Positions 1 through 8,708 of a DNA stretch of 64,000 nt are shown here, piece by piece. The DNA lies in assembly GCA_947373225.1 (NCBI GenBank), contig CANBWX010000004.1, positions 1-64,000 of the forward strand. Direction: 5' to 3'. This DNA comes from Flavobacteriaceae bacterium (GTDB taxonomy: Bacteria; Bacteroidota; Bacteroidia; Flavobacteriales; Flavobacteriaceae). Position numbers and translations under genes: made by a program. The number at the start of each line of letters is the position of its first letter. Position 1 is the stretch's first letter. Below the pieces are notes generated by a model that saw nothing but the letters and a program-made list of their open reading frames with translations, was not told the origin of the DNA and made no database searches.

Positions 1-1
1 T

Positions 2-115
2 TCAAGAACCTTTAGAATATCGTTAACATACAATTTTGGAAATCAAAAAATAGAAAAAGAAAACACCGAAATCCAGACCGAAAAAGTAAAACAAGCAGGC
101 GGAATAATGAAATAA
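2..115 (+). CDS. C-terminal end of an outer-membrane beta-barrel / TonB-receptor-like protein (5' truncated by window)
   Basis: Frame 2 reads SRTFRISLTYNFGNQKIEKENTEIQTEKVKQAGGIMK*; 'RxSLTYNFG' is typical of Bacteroidota beta-barrel C-terminal strands. Confidence 0.6.
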   Translation, partial: SRTFRISLTYNFGNQKIEKENTEIQTEKVKQAGGIMK

Positions 116-145
116 TTGAGTTTAAAATATTTTTTAATCAGAAGA

Positions 146-175
146 TTGCAGATATGTAAATTATATGTATATTTG
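146..175 (+). promoter_or_regulatory. Bacteroidota-type promoter for rplU (TTG 146-148, TATATTTG 168-175)
   Basis: TTG-N19-TAnnTTTG upstream of rplU. Confidence 0.6.
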
Positions 176-204
176 CAACCTTAAAAATTTATAAACAATT
201 TGTT

Positions 205-624
205 ATGTACGCAATCGTAGAGATAGCAGGGCAACAATTTAAAGTAAGCAAAGACTTAAAGGTTTATGTTCACCGTTTGACTAATGAAGAAGGATCAAAA
301 GTTTCTTTTGATAAAGTTCTTTTATTAGACGACAATGGCACAATCACTTTAGGCGCCCCAGCTATAGAAGGTGCTTCAGTAGAAGCTAAAGTGTTACAAC
401 ACTTAAAAGGAGACAAAGTTATCATTTTCAAAAAGAAAAGAAGAAAAGGATACAAAAAGAGAAACGGTCACAGACAGTATCTTACTCAAATTGTAATTGA
501 AGGTATTACTGCATCAGGTGCTAAAATAGCAGCTCCTAAAAAAGCAGCAGCTGAAGAAGTTGTGGAAGCAGCTCCAAAGGTAAAAAAAGCCCCTAAAGCT
601 AAAAAAGAAGACACACAAGAATAA
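205..624 (+). CDS. rplU: 50S ribosomal protein L21, Ala/Lys/Glu-rich C-terminal extension
   Basis: MYAIVEIAGQQFKVSKDLKVYVHRL...; adjacent to L27. Confidence 0.97.
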   Translation: MYAIVEIAGQQFKVSKDLKVYVHRLTNEEGSKVSFDKVLLLDDNGTITLGAPAIEGASVEAKVLQHLKGDKVIIFKKKRRKGYKKRNGHRQYLTQIVIEGITASGAKIAAPKKAAAEEVVEAAPKVKKAPKAKKEDTQE

Positions 625-647
625 TAACAAAATAAAACTAATACGTC

Positions 648-914
648 ATGGCTCACAAGAAAGGTGTCGGTAGTTCCAAGAATGGTAGAGAATCAGAATC
701 AAAACGTTTAGGCGTTAAGATTTTTGGTGGACAAGCTGCTATTGCAGGGAACATCATCGTAAGACAAAGAGGTTCAAAACATAATCCAGGTGAAAACGTT
801 TACATTAGTAAAGATCACACCCTACACGCAAGAGTAGATGGAGTTGTTTTCTTCCAAAAGAAAAGAGATAATAAATCGTATGTATCTATACTTCCATTTG
901 AAGTTGAAGCATAA
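648..914 (+). CDS. rpmA: 50S ribosomal protein L27
   Basis: [24 protein letters not shown]... Confidence 0.98.
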   Translation: MAHKKGVGSSKNGRESESKRLGVKIFGGQAAIAGNIIVRQRGSKHNPGENVYISKDHTLHARVDGVVFFQKKRDNKSYVSILPFEVEA

Positions 915-934
915 TTGATTTACTCAATTTATTA

Positions 935-968
935 AAAAACCCGTTTCGAAAGAAACGGGTTTTTTTGT
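935..968 (+). terminator. intrinsic terminator after rpmA
   Basis: AAAACCCGTTTC-GAAA-GAAACGGGTTTTTTT. Confidence 0.9.
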
Positions 969-969
969 T

Positions 970-1018
970 TCCTCACTCGCCAACTCTCTCCAAAGGAGAG
1001 GGAGTCGAGAGGTGAAAG
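970..1018. repeat. dispersed imperfect-palindrome repeat (CTCTCC...GGAGAG...GAGGTG family)
   Basis: cctcactcgccaactctctccaaaggagagggagtcgagaggtgaaag; related half-copy at 33081-33112. Confidence 0.55.
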
Positions 1019-1052
1019 TCTTTATGGGATGACTATTTAATCTTTTTTAATT

Positions 1053-1964
1053 TTAAAATAAACCTTCTATAGACAAATATCTTTCGCCTGTGTCATAGTT
1101 AAATGTTAGTACAACGGCTCCGTCCGGAATTGCTTCTAGCTTTTTGGCCACAGCCGCCAATGAAGCTCCAGTTGAAATCCCTACAAGAATCCCTTCTTCT
1201 TTAGCTATTCTTCTAGCGAATTCAAAAGAATCATCTTTGCTTACTTGAATCACTTCGTCAATTAATTCACTACGGAAAATAGAAGGAATAAAACCTGCTC
1301 CAATTCCTTGTAATGGATGAGGTCCTGGATTTCCACCGCTTAATACTGGAGATAATTCTGGTTCTACGGCAATTACTTTTAGATTAGGGAATTTAGCTTT
1401 CAAAACTTTTGCGATTCCTGTAATATGTCCGCCAGTTCCAACGCCAGTAATTACGTAATCTAATCCATTAGGAAAATCGGCAAGAATTTCTTGAGCTGTA
1501 GTTCTTTCGTGAACTTCAACATTGGCGGGATTGTCAAACTGTCTTGGAGACCAAGCATTAGGTGTTTCTAAAACTAATTCGGCAGCTTTTTCGATAGCAC
1601 CTTTCATTCCTTTTTCGCGAGGAGTAAGCACAAATTCAGCACCATAAATTTCCATTAATTTTCTGCGTTCGACACTCATCGATTCTGGCATTACCAGAAT
1701 AACTTTGTATCCTTTTACGGCTGCCACTAATGCGATTCCGATTCCTGTATTTCCAGAAGTTGGCTCAATGATTACGCTATTCGTATTCAATAATCCTTTG
1801 CTTTCGGCATCTTCTATCATTGCCAAAGCAATTCTGTCTTTGATACTATTTCCTGGATTCGATTTTTCTAATTTAATCCAAACTTCTTTCTTGTTGCCAA
1901 ACAACTTATTGATTTGTACCACTGGTGTGTTTCCAATGGTTTCTAAAATGCTTTTTGCTCTCAT
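1053..1964 (-). CDS. cysK: cysteine synthase (O-acetylserine sulfhydrylase)
   Basis: [39 protein letters not shown] motifs. Confidence 0.93.
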   Translation of the reverse strand: MRAKSILETIGNTPVVQINKLFGNKKEVWIKLEKSNPGNSIKDRIALAMIEDAESKGLLNTNSVIIEPTSGNTGIGIALVAAVKGYKVILVMPESMSVERRKLMEIYGAEFVLTPREKGMKGAIEKAAELVLETPNAWSPRQFDNPANVEVHERTTAQEILADFPNGLDYVITGVGTGGHITGIAKVLKAKFPNLKVIAVEPELSPVLSGGNPGPHPLQGIGAGFIPSIFRSELIDEVIQVSKDDSFEFARRIAKEEGILVGISTGASLAAVAKKLEAIPDGAVVLTFNYDTGERYLSIEGLF

Positions 1965-2102
1965 TTTTGTTTTATGTTATGATTCTAATAGTTCGATTTG
2001 TAATTTGCTTTTTTTAGCAATGCTAATTTACGTAAAAATATAGCACGGATTAAATTGGTTTGAAAACAATTTTTTAAACCGGGATTGTTTTGAGTTTAAT
2101 AA

Positions 2103-2135
2103 AAAGCTCCTAGCCTTCAAAAGGCTAGGAGCTTT
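2103..2135 (-). terminator. strong hairpin terminator (15-bp perfect stem, 3-nt loop)
   Basis: AAAGCTCCTAGCCTT-CAA-AAGGCTAGGAGCTTT, with T-rich tail on the minus strand. Confidence 0.75.
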
Positions 2136-2163
2136 GATACGATAGTGTTTCTTTTATATTTGC

Positions 2164-2261
2164 GTGAGGGATAGTAGTGGAAATCCTTTTATGCAGCTTA
2201 GCGGAATAAAAGATTGCAACGAATAGCCCGACCCGAAGTTTTTACGGAGGGCCACGCCCAA
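2164..2261 (-). repeat. dispersed hairpin element, copy A
   Basis: minus strand: ...CGGGCTATTCGTTGCAATC-[TTTTAT..ATAAAA]-GGATTTCCACTACTATCCC...; shared with copies B and C. Confidence 0.7.
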
Positions 2262-2294
2262 AAACAAAAAACCCTCACATTGCTGCAAGGGTTT
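2261..2294 (-). terminator. terminator for ahcY
   Basis: minus strand AAACCCT-N12-AGGGTTTTTTGTTTTT just past the ahcY stop. Confidence 0.8.
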
Positions 2295-2332
2295 CTAATT
2301 ATCTAGAAATCTAAATTTCTAAGAAATCTTGA

Positions 2333-3649
2333 TTAATATCTGTAATATTCTGGTTTAAATGGTCCTTCAACGGGAACACCAATATAATCCGCTTGGTCAA
2401 CACGAAGAGTTTCTAATTCAACTCCTAGTTTAGCTAAGTGCAACATAGCCACTTTTTCATCTAAATGTTTAGGTAACATGTACACGTCATTGTTGTATGC
2501 CGCGCTGTTTTTCCATAATTCGATTTGAGCTAAAGTTTGGTTGGTGAATGAGTTACTCATTACGAAACTTGGGTGACCTGTAGCACAACCCAGGTTTACC
2601 AAACGACCTTCGGCAAGGATAAGAATATCTTTTCCAGCGATAGTATATTTGTCTACTTGTGGTTTGATTTCGATTTTTGATGCACCGTGGTTTTTGTTCA
2701 ACCAAGCCATGTCAATTTCGTTATCAAAATGCCCGATGTTACAAACGATAGTTTTGTCTTTCATTTGTTCGAAATGAGAACCTAAAACAATGTCTTTATT
2801 TCCAGTAGTTGTAATGATAATATCGGCAGTTGTAATAACAGTGTCTAATTTTTTAACTTCAAAACCGTCCATTGCAGCTTGCAAAGCACAAATTGGGTCA
2901 ATTTCAGTAACTGTTACGATAGAACCAGCACCTCTAAAAGAAGCAGCAGTTCCTTTTCCAACATCACCGTAACCACAAACGATTACTCTTTTTCCAGCCA
3001 ACATAATATCGGTAGCACGACGAACAGCATCTACAGCCGATTCTTTACAACCGTATTTGTTGTCAAATTTCGATTTAGTAACCGAGTCATTTACGTTGAT
3101 AGCAGGCATTGGTAACGTCCCCGCTTTTACTCTTTCGTAAAGTCTATGAACACCAGTTGTAGTTTCTTCGCTCAATCCTTTGATTCCAGCAACTAATTCT
3201 GGAAAACGGTCAATAACCATATTCGTCAAATCGCCACCGTCATCAAGAATCATATTCAATGGTTTTCTGTCTTCGCCAAAGAACAAAGTTTGCTCGATAC
3301 ACCAGTCAAAATCAGGTTCATTTAAACCTTTCCAAGCATAAACCTGAATTCCAGCAGCAGCAATCGCAGCAGCAGCTTGATCTTGAGTAGAGAAAATATT
3401 ACAAGAACTCCAAGTAACTTCTGCGCCAAGAGCAATTAAAGTTTCAATCAAAACCGCAGTTTGTATTGTCATGTGTAAACATCCAGCAATACGAGCACCA
3501 GCAAGAGGTTGTTCGTTTTTGTATTCCGCACGAAGCGCCATTAAACCTGGCATTTCGGCTTCAGCCAATTCAATTTCTTTTCTTCCCCAAGCCGCTAGAG
3601 AAATGTCTTTTACTTTGAAAGCCACATAAGGCATAGTCGTTGTACTCAT
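2333..3649 (-). CDS. ahcY: adenosylhomocysteinase
   Basis: full-length; [35 protein letters not shown]-terminal PDHYRY-like KPEYYRY. Confidence 0.97.
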   Translation of the reverse strand: MSTTTMPYVAFKVKDISLAAWGRKEIELAEAEMPGLMALRAEYKNEQPLAGARIAGCLHMTIQTAVLIETLIALGAEVTWSSCNIFSTQDQAAAAIAAAGIQVYAWKGLNEPDFDWCIEQTLFFGEDRKPLNMILDDGGDLTNMVIDRFPELVAGIKGLSEETTTGVHRLYERVKAGTLPMPAINVNDSVTKSKFDNKYGCKESAVDAVRRATDIMLAGKRVIVCGYGDVGKGTAASFRGAGSIVTVTEIDPICALQAAMDGFEVKKLDTVITTADIIITTTGNKDIVLGSHFEQMKDKTIVCNIGHFDNEIDMAWLNKNHGASKIEIKPQVDKYTIAGKDILILAEGRLVNLGCATGHPSFVMSNSFTNQTLAQIELWKNSAAYNNDVYMLPKHLDEKVAMLHLAKLGVELETLRVDQADYIGVPVEGPFKPEYYRY

Positions 3650-3777
3650 TTATAGTATATTTGTATTGTAAATTTTTTGCAAATTTACGCAATAACTTAT
3701 AATTTAAAAAGTATTCGGAAACATTTATGAATTGTTTAATCCTCTAATCTTCTGAATTATAATGAAATATTTTTAAT

Positions 3778-3801
3778 GTCACCCTGAGTAAAATCGAAGG
3801 G
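3778..3801 (+). repeat. short dispersed repeat of the GTCAYCCTGAG...TCGAAGG type
   Basis: gtcaccctgagtaaaatcgaaggg, abutting element copy B. Confidence 0.45.
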
Positions 3802-3802
3802 A

Positions 3803-3874
3803 GGAGCTAATCCCGCTATCCGTTATAATCTCCCGAAGAAAAATCGGGAGGATTTCCACTACTATCGGGGCTAA
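3803..3874 (+). repeat. dispersed hairpin element, copy B
   Basis: ggagctaatcccgctatccgttataatc-[tcccga agaaaaa tcggga]-ggatttccactactatcggggctaa. Confidence 0.7.
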
Positions 3875-3932
3875 AAATCAGTAGTAATTAGGAACCTCAT
3901 AATTCATAATTTATAATTCATAATTAATTTAA

Positions 3933-4568
3933 ATGCCATTATTCAAAACCATAAACTTCAATCCTTCAACACAAATCCTTGTTTGGAAAATAACCGAATC
4001 CTACGAGGAGTTATTTCACGATGTACAACTGAGCGAGAAAAGTCTGCAGCGATTACACGGTATGAAATCCGAATTGCATCAACGTGGTTTTCTCAGCGTT
4101 CGAAAATTATTACAAGAAGCCGGATACAATGATTTCGATTTGTATTATGATGAATCAGGAAAACCGTATCTTCAAAACGGGAAATTCATTTCCATCTCGC
4201 ATTCCTTTCGCTTTTCAACGATAATAATCAGCGATCAAAAAGCAGGAATAGACATCGAAATGCAAAGAGAAAAAATCCTGAAAATCGCCGATAAATTTGT
4301 AAACAACAAAGAATTACAACGATTACAAAGTTTTGACAATCAAGATTACATAAAAAAACTAACAACGAAATGGGGCGCGAAAGAAGCCGTTTTTAAAATC
4401 CGAAACGAAAAAGGAATCAGTTTCAAACATCATATTCAGGTGAGTCCATTTGAAATTGTAGACAAAAAAACAACCGCAATTCTAGAAATCGAAAACACAA
4501 AACAACAATTTTCCATCTATTTCGAGGAAGTTGAAGATTTTATTTTGGTCTATACTTTCGAAAATTAA
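3933..4568 (+). CDS. 4'-phosphopantetheinyl transferase superfamily protein
   Basis: GIDIEMQRE..., KLTTKWGAKEAVFKI (W-x-x-KEA-x-x-K motif). Confidence 0.85.
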   Translation: MPLFKTINFNPSTQILVWKITESYEELFHDVQLSEKSLQRLHGMKSELHQRGFLSVRKLLQEAGYNDFDLYYDESGKPYLQNGKFISISHSFRFSTIIISDQKAGIDIEMQREKILKIADKFVNNKELQRLQSFDNQDYIKKLTTKWGAKEAVFKIRNEKGISFKHHIQVSPFEIVDKKTTAILEIENTKQQFSIYFEEVEDFILVYTFEN

Positions 4569-4579
4569 AAAAAATATAA

Positions 4580-4637
4580 ACCGCAAATTCGCGAATTTTT
4601 ATTGCAATTTTTAAAAAATAATTTGCGAATTTGCGGT
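4580..4637. repeat. inverted repeat upstream of GGGP synthase gene
   Basis: ACCGCAAATTCGCGAA (4580-4595) versus TTTGCGAATTTGCGGT (4622-4637), 15/16 complementary. Confidence 0.75.
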
Positions 4638-4647
4638 CAAATTAATT

Positions 4648-5361
4648 ATGACAAATATTTACAATAACATTCTCCAATCAAAAGTCAATAACGAGAAATT
4701 GCTCGCCATTCTCCTCGATCCCGACAAAATCGATTTGGATAATGTTGAAGTTCTTGTCGGAAAAATAAACCAATCGCGGGCAACCCATATTTTCATTGGC
4801 GGAAGCCAAGTCGAAAACAACATTCTTGACGAATTGATTCTGAGAATTAAACAAAATTGCGATTTGCCCATTGTTCTGTTTCCCGGAAATCCATCCCAAA
4901 TTTCAGATAAAGCCGATGCTATTTTGTTTCTGTCTTTAATCTCGGGTAGAAATCCGGATTTTCTGATCGAACACCAAGTAAAAGCAGCTCCTATTTTAAA
5001 GAAAACCCAACTCGAAATCATTTCTACAGGATATATTCTCATAGAAAGCGGCTCTGAAACTGCCGTAGAACGCGTAAGCAAAACATCACCTTTGGATAGA
5101 AATAATCTCAAATTGGCATTGGCAACTGCTCAAGCGGGCGAAATGTTAGGCAACAAACTCATATATCTCGAAGCAGGAAGTGGGGCAAAACAGGCTGTTC
5201 CTTTCGAAATGATTCAAATAGTTTCTAAAAATATCGAAATTCCGTTGCTAGTTGGAGGAGGAATTATAGATTTGCAAGGAATTCAAAACGCATATAATTC
5301 CGGTGCCGATTTGGTAGTAATTGGAACAGCTTTTGAAAATGATTTAAATTTTTTTAATTAA
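4648..5361 (+). CDS. geranylgeranylglyceryl/heptaprenylglyceryl phosphate synthase family (PcrB-like)
   Basis: LAILLDPDKIDLDN, FIGGSQVENN, YLEAGSGAKQAVP, LLVGGGI. Confidence 0.88.
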   Translation: MTNIYNNILQSKVNNEKLLAILLDPDKIDLDNVEVLVGKINQSRATHIFIGGSQVENNILDELILRIKQNCDLPIVLFPGNPSQISDKADAILFLSLISGRNPDFLIEHQVKAAPILKKTQLEIISTGYILIESGSETAVERVSKTSPLDRNNLKLALATAQAGEMLGNKLIYLEAGSGAKQAVPFEMIQIVSKNIEIPLLVGGGIIDLQGIQNAYNSGADLVVIGTAFENDLNFFN

Positions 5362-5369
5362 AATAACGA

Positions 5370-6002
5370 ATGATAGAATACTTATTCTCACAATATTCGA
5401 CTTATTCATCGCTTAATATTTTTCTGGAAATTACCGCTGTGTTTTTTGGATTATTCAGTGTTTGGTACGCCAAGAAAGATGACATATTAGTATTTCCAAC
5501 AGGATTAGTCAGTACTTTTATCTATGCCTATTTGCTTTGGCAGTGGAATTTGTTGGGAGATTCAATGATCAATGTGTATTATTTTGTCATGAGTATTTAT
5601 GGTTGGTATCATTGGACGCGAAAAAATGGAGATGTAGATGAATTTCCAATTTCGATTATGACGAATAAAGAAAAAGTAATGGCTATTATTATTTTTATTG
5701 CAACGCTGTTTTTTGTGATTATTGTGTATCTTTATTTTAATAAATTTACAAGTTGGTATTCCTATTTAGACACCATTTTGACAGCAATATTTTTCGTGGG
5801 AATGTGGTTAATGGCAAAAAGGAAAATCGAGAATTGGATTTTTTGGATTTTGGGAGATTTGCTTTCGATACCACTTTATTTTGCAAAAGGTTATACTTTT
5901 ACTAGTTTACAATATTTAGTATTTACAATTATTGCCGTTTATGGCTATTTAGAATGGAAGAAAATCTTAAACAACTCCGAAACATTGGTAGTTCAAAAAT
6001 AA
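5370..6002 (+). CDS. pnuC: nicotinamide mononucleotide transporter
   Basis: multi-TM protein; NWIFWILGDLLSIPLYFAKGYTFTSLQYLVFTIIAVYGYLEWKK. Confidence 0.9.
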   Translation: MIEYLFSQYSTYSSLNIFLEITAVFFGLFSVWYAKKDDILVFPTGLVSTFIYAYLLWQWNLLGDSMINVYYFVMSIYGWYHWTRKNGDVDEFPISIMTNKEKVMAIIIFIATLFFVIIVYLYFNKFTSWYSYLDTILTAIFFVGMWLMAKRKIENWIFWILGDLLSIPLYFAKGYTFTSLQYLVFTIIAVYGYLEWKKILNNSETLVVQK

Positions 6003-8080
6003 TTAAAATTGCCCTTTTTGGACCGGAATCTACCGGCAAAACTACATTGGCAATACAACTCGCCGAGCATTTCAAAACTGCTTGGGTTCCTGAATTTGCA
6101 CGCGATTATCTCCAAGAAAAATGGGATAAAACGGGGCAAATTTGTGACATTGATGATATGCTTCCCATTGCTTATGGTCAAGTCAAGTTAGAAAATGAAC
6201 TTTTGTCAACCGCCAATAAATTTCTTTTCTGTGACACTAATTTATTGGTAACCAAAGTGTTTTCGGAAGTGTATTACAACTTTTGTGAGCCAAAATTACA
6301 CAAAGTCGCTTTAGAACACGAATACGATTTATTTTTTCTAACTGATATTGATGTTCCTTGGGAAAAGGACGATTTACGTGATAAACCCGAAGGGCGAGAA
6401 TCGGTTTTTGAGGTTTTTAAACAAACATTAATCGATAATAATAAACCATTTATTAAGCTTTCTGGTGATAAGGATTCACGATTACACCATGCTATTTCCA
6501 TTATTAATGATTTGGAAAAAGCTAAAAAAATGGAATTTTCTTCTCTTGATTTCGTGCAGATTTATGAACACGGAATCTCTTTGGAAAACATCAAAGATCA
6601 ATTAAATATTTTCAAAAATGGGATTTCTAAAACTGTTTTAAAAGAAGCAGCAAAGGTTTCTAACGGAATTTTGGAACTGACAGAAAACGATTTTCATCAA
6701 AAAGAAGCTTTTTTTGATGAAAATAAATCAAATTTTGAATTAGAGAAATTTGTTCCTGCATCAGGAGCTGCCAGTAGAATGTTTAAATTTTTGACCGAGT
6801 TTTTGCATGAATTTGATATTGAAAACCAAAGTATTAATGCCTATATCAATAAGAAAAAAGATAATGAATTGTTACTATTCATTGTTGGATTGGAAAAATT
6901 TCCATTTTTTAAAACAGTAAATACGAAGTTGAAAGAAGTATATCCAAATTTTGAATCATTGGGAAGTGATTATAAAAATTACTACTTTATAAAACTTCTT
7001 CTTTCATCGGATTATTTTGATTATGCAAATAAACCAAAAGGAATTCTACCTTTTCACAAATACAGAAGTCATATTGTTAGCGCAGTCGAAGAGCATTTAT
7101 ATGAATGTGCCTACTATTCAAGTTCAAATGGAAGTTCTCATTTGCATTTTACTATTTCTGAAGCGCATCAACATCTATTCGAATATATTGTAAGTAGAGC
7201 AAAAATTAGGGTAGAAAAAGCTTCTGACACAACAATAGATATTAGCTATTCTTACCAAAATAAAAGCACAGATACCATTGCCGTTGACTTGAATAATAAT
7301 CCATTCAGAGATAAAAACGGGGAATTGGTTTTTCGTCCAGGAGGTCACGGTGCATTAATCGAAAATTTGAATAAGCTAAACGCTGATATTGTTTTTATAA
7401 AAAATATTGATAACGTTATTCAAAATCAAATCGAAAGTATCACTTTGTATAAAAAAGCATTAGCTGGAATTTTGATTGAATTGCAGCAACAAGTTTTTAA
7501 TTATTTGAATCAAATCGATAATTCAAAGGAAGAGTCTTTTGATGAAATTATGGCTTTCGCCAAAAATAAATTGAATATTGAATCAGCTCAGAATTTTGCG
7601 AAATATACTTTAGAAAATAAAATCAGCTACTTAAAAGACATTCTTGACAGGCCCATCCGTGTTTGCGGAATGGTTAAAAACGAAGGAGAAGCTGGTGGCG
7701 GACCGTTTTGGGTTCGGGATTTGAATGAGACTATTTCATTGCAAATTGTAGAATCTTCGCAAGTAGATTTGACAGATTCCAATCAAGCTAAAATTCTTGC
7801 TGATGCGACTCATTTTAATCCTGTGGATTTGGTTTGCGGAATCCGAAATTATAAAAAAGAAAAATTTGATTTAACGCAGTTTATTGATCATAATAGCGGT
7901 TTTATTGTTGATAAAAACAAAGATGGTAAACCGTTGAAAGGCTATGAATTACCCGGTTTATGGAATGGAGCAATGGCAAAATGGTTGACTATTTTTGTCG
8001 AAGTACCGTTGATGACTTTTAATCCTGTTAAAACCGTGAATGATTTATTGAAACCAGTACATCAGCCAGAATACTTTTGA
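5954..8080 (+). CDS. fused NadR-like ribosylnicotinamide kinase/ATPase (N) and DUF4301 (C)
   Basis: Walker A GPESTGKTT; EFARDYL; DTNLLVTKV; C-terminal ~515 aa DUF4301-like (FVPASGAASRMFK, FRPGGHGALIENLN). Confidence 0.82.
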   Translation: MEENLKQLRNIGSSKIIKIALFGPESTGKTTLAIQLAEHFKTAWVPEFARDYLQEKWDKTGQICDIDDMLPIAYGQVKLENELLSTANKFLFCDTNLLVTKVFSEVYYNFCEPKLHKVALEHEYDLFFLTDIDVPWEKDDLRDKPEGRESVFEVFKQTLIDNNKPFIKLSGDKDSRLHHAISIINDLEKAKKMEFSSLDFVQIYEHGISLENIKDQLNIFKNGISKTVLKEAAKVSNGILELTENDFHQKEAFFDENKSNFELEKFVPASGAASRMFKFLTEFLHEFDIENQSINAYINKKKDNELLLFIVGLEKFPFFKTVNTKLKEVYPNFESLGSDYKNYYFIKLLLSSDYFDYANKPKGILPFHKYRSHIVSAVEEHLYECAYYSSSNGSSHLHFTISEAHQHLFEYIVSRAKIRVEKASDTTIDISYSYQNKSTDTIAVDLNNNPFRDKNGELVFRPGGHGALIENLNKLNADIVFIKNIDNVIQNQIESITLYKKALAGILIELQQQVFNYLNQIDNSKEESFDEIMAFAKNKLNIESAQNFAKYTLENKISYLKDILDRPIRVCGMVKNEGEAGGGPFWVRDLNETISLQIVESSQVDLTDSNQAKILADATHFNPVDLVCGIRNYKKEKFDLTQFIDHNSGFIVDKNKDGKPLKGYELPGLWNGAMAKWLTIFVEVPLMTFNPVKTVNDLLKPVHQPEYF

Positions 8081-8478
8081 AAGCAGAAAAAATCATATCC
8101 GAATTAAATTTTAAAGCCGTCCGCAGCAGTGGTGCTGGAGGTCAAAACGTAAACAAAGTTTCTTCGAAAGTGGTTTTGTCTTTTGATTTGCAAAATTCCA
8201 AAGCCTTGTCAGAAGAAGAAAAATTGTTATTGGAAACTAAACTCTATTCGAGATTAACATCGGAAAAAATACTGATTTTGAATTGTGATGAAGATAGAAG
8301 TCAACTCAAAAACAAGGCGATTGTAACCAAACGTTTTCTGGATATAATTACTGCTGGACTTGTAATTCCGAAAATTAGAAAAGCTACAAAAATTCCTAAA
8401 TCGGTAATTAGAAAGAGAATTAAGGATAAAAAAAGCTTGTCAGTAACGAAACAGAATAGGAGAAAACCAGATTTTTAA
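8077..8478 (+). CDS. arfB: peptidyl-tRNA hydrolase / ribosome-rescue factor ArfB-like (GGQ domain)
   Basis: AVRSSGAGGQNVNKVSSKV; basic C-terminal tail; TTG start overlaps upstream TGA. Confidence 0.82.
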   Translation: MKAEKIISELNFKAVRSSGAGGQNVNKVSSKVVLSFDLQNSKALSEEEKLLLETKLYSRLTSEKILILNCDEDRSQLKNKAIVTKRFLDIITAGLVIPKIRKATKIPKSVIRKRIKDKKSLSVTKQNRRKPDF

Positions 8479-8526
8479 ATTTATTGCAATTCATAATTCA
8501 TAATCCACAATTTATAATTAATTTTG

Positions 8527-8627
8527 TCCCGTCTCAAAGGGGTGCTCTAAATAACGAGCTGAGATTATACCCAACGAACCTGAACAGGTAATGCTGTTAA
8601 GGGAAATAGATTCGAAGATGATGTGCA
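8527..8627 (+). ncRNA. TPP (thi-box) riboswitch
   Basis: aaaGGGGTGCtc...GAGCTGAGAttataCCCaacGAACCTGAacaGGtTAATGCtgttaaGGGAA matches the THI-box core. Confidence 0.95.
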
Positions 8628-8708
8628 CGTCATTCTAAAAAATCAGAACCAATCATTTTAATTTAACAAAAGAATAATTCCCCCTTTTATTCGTAAAACT
8701 ATTTACGG

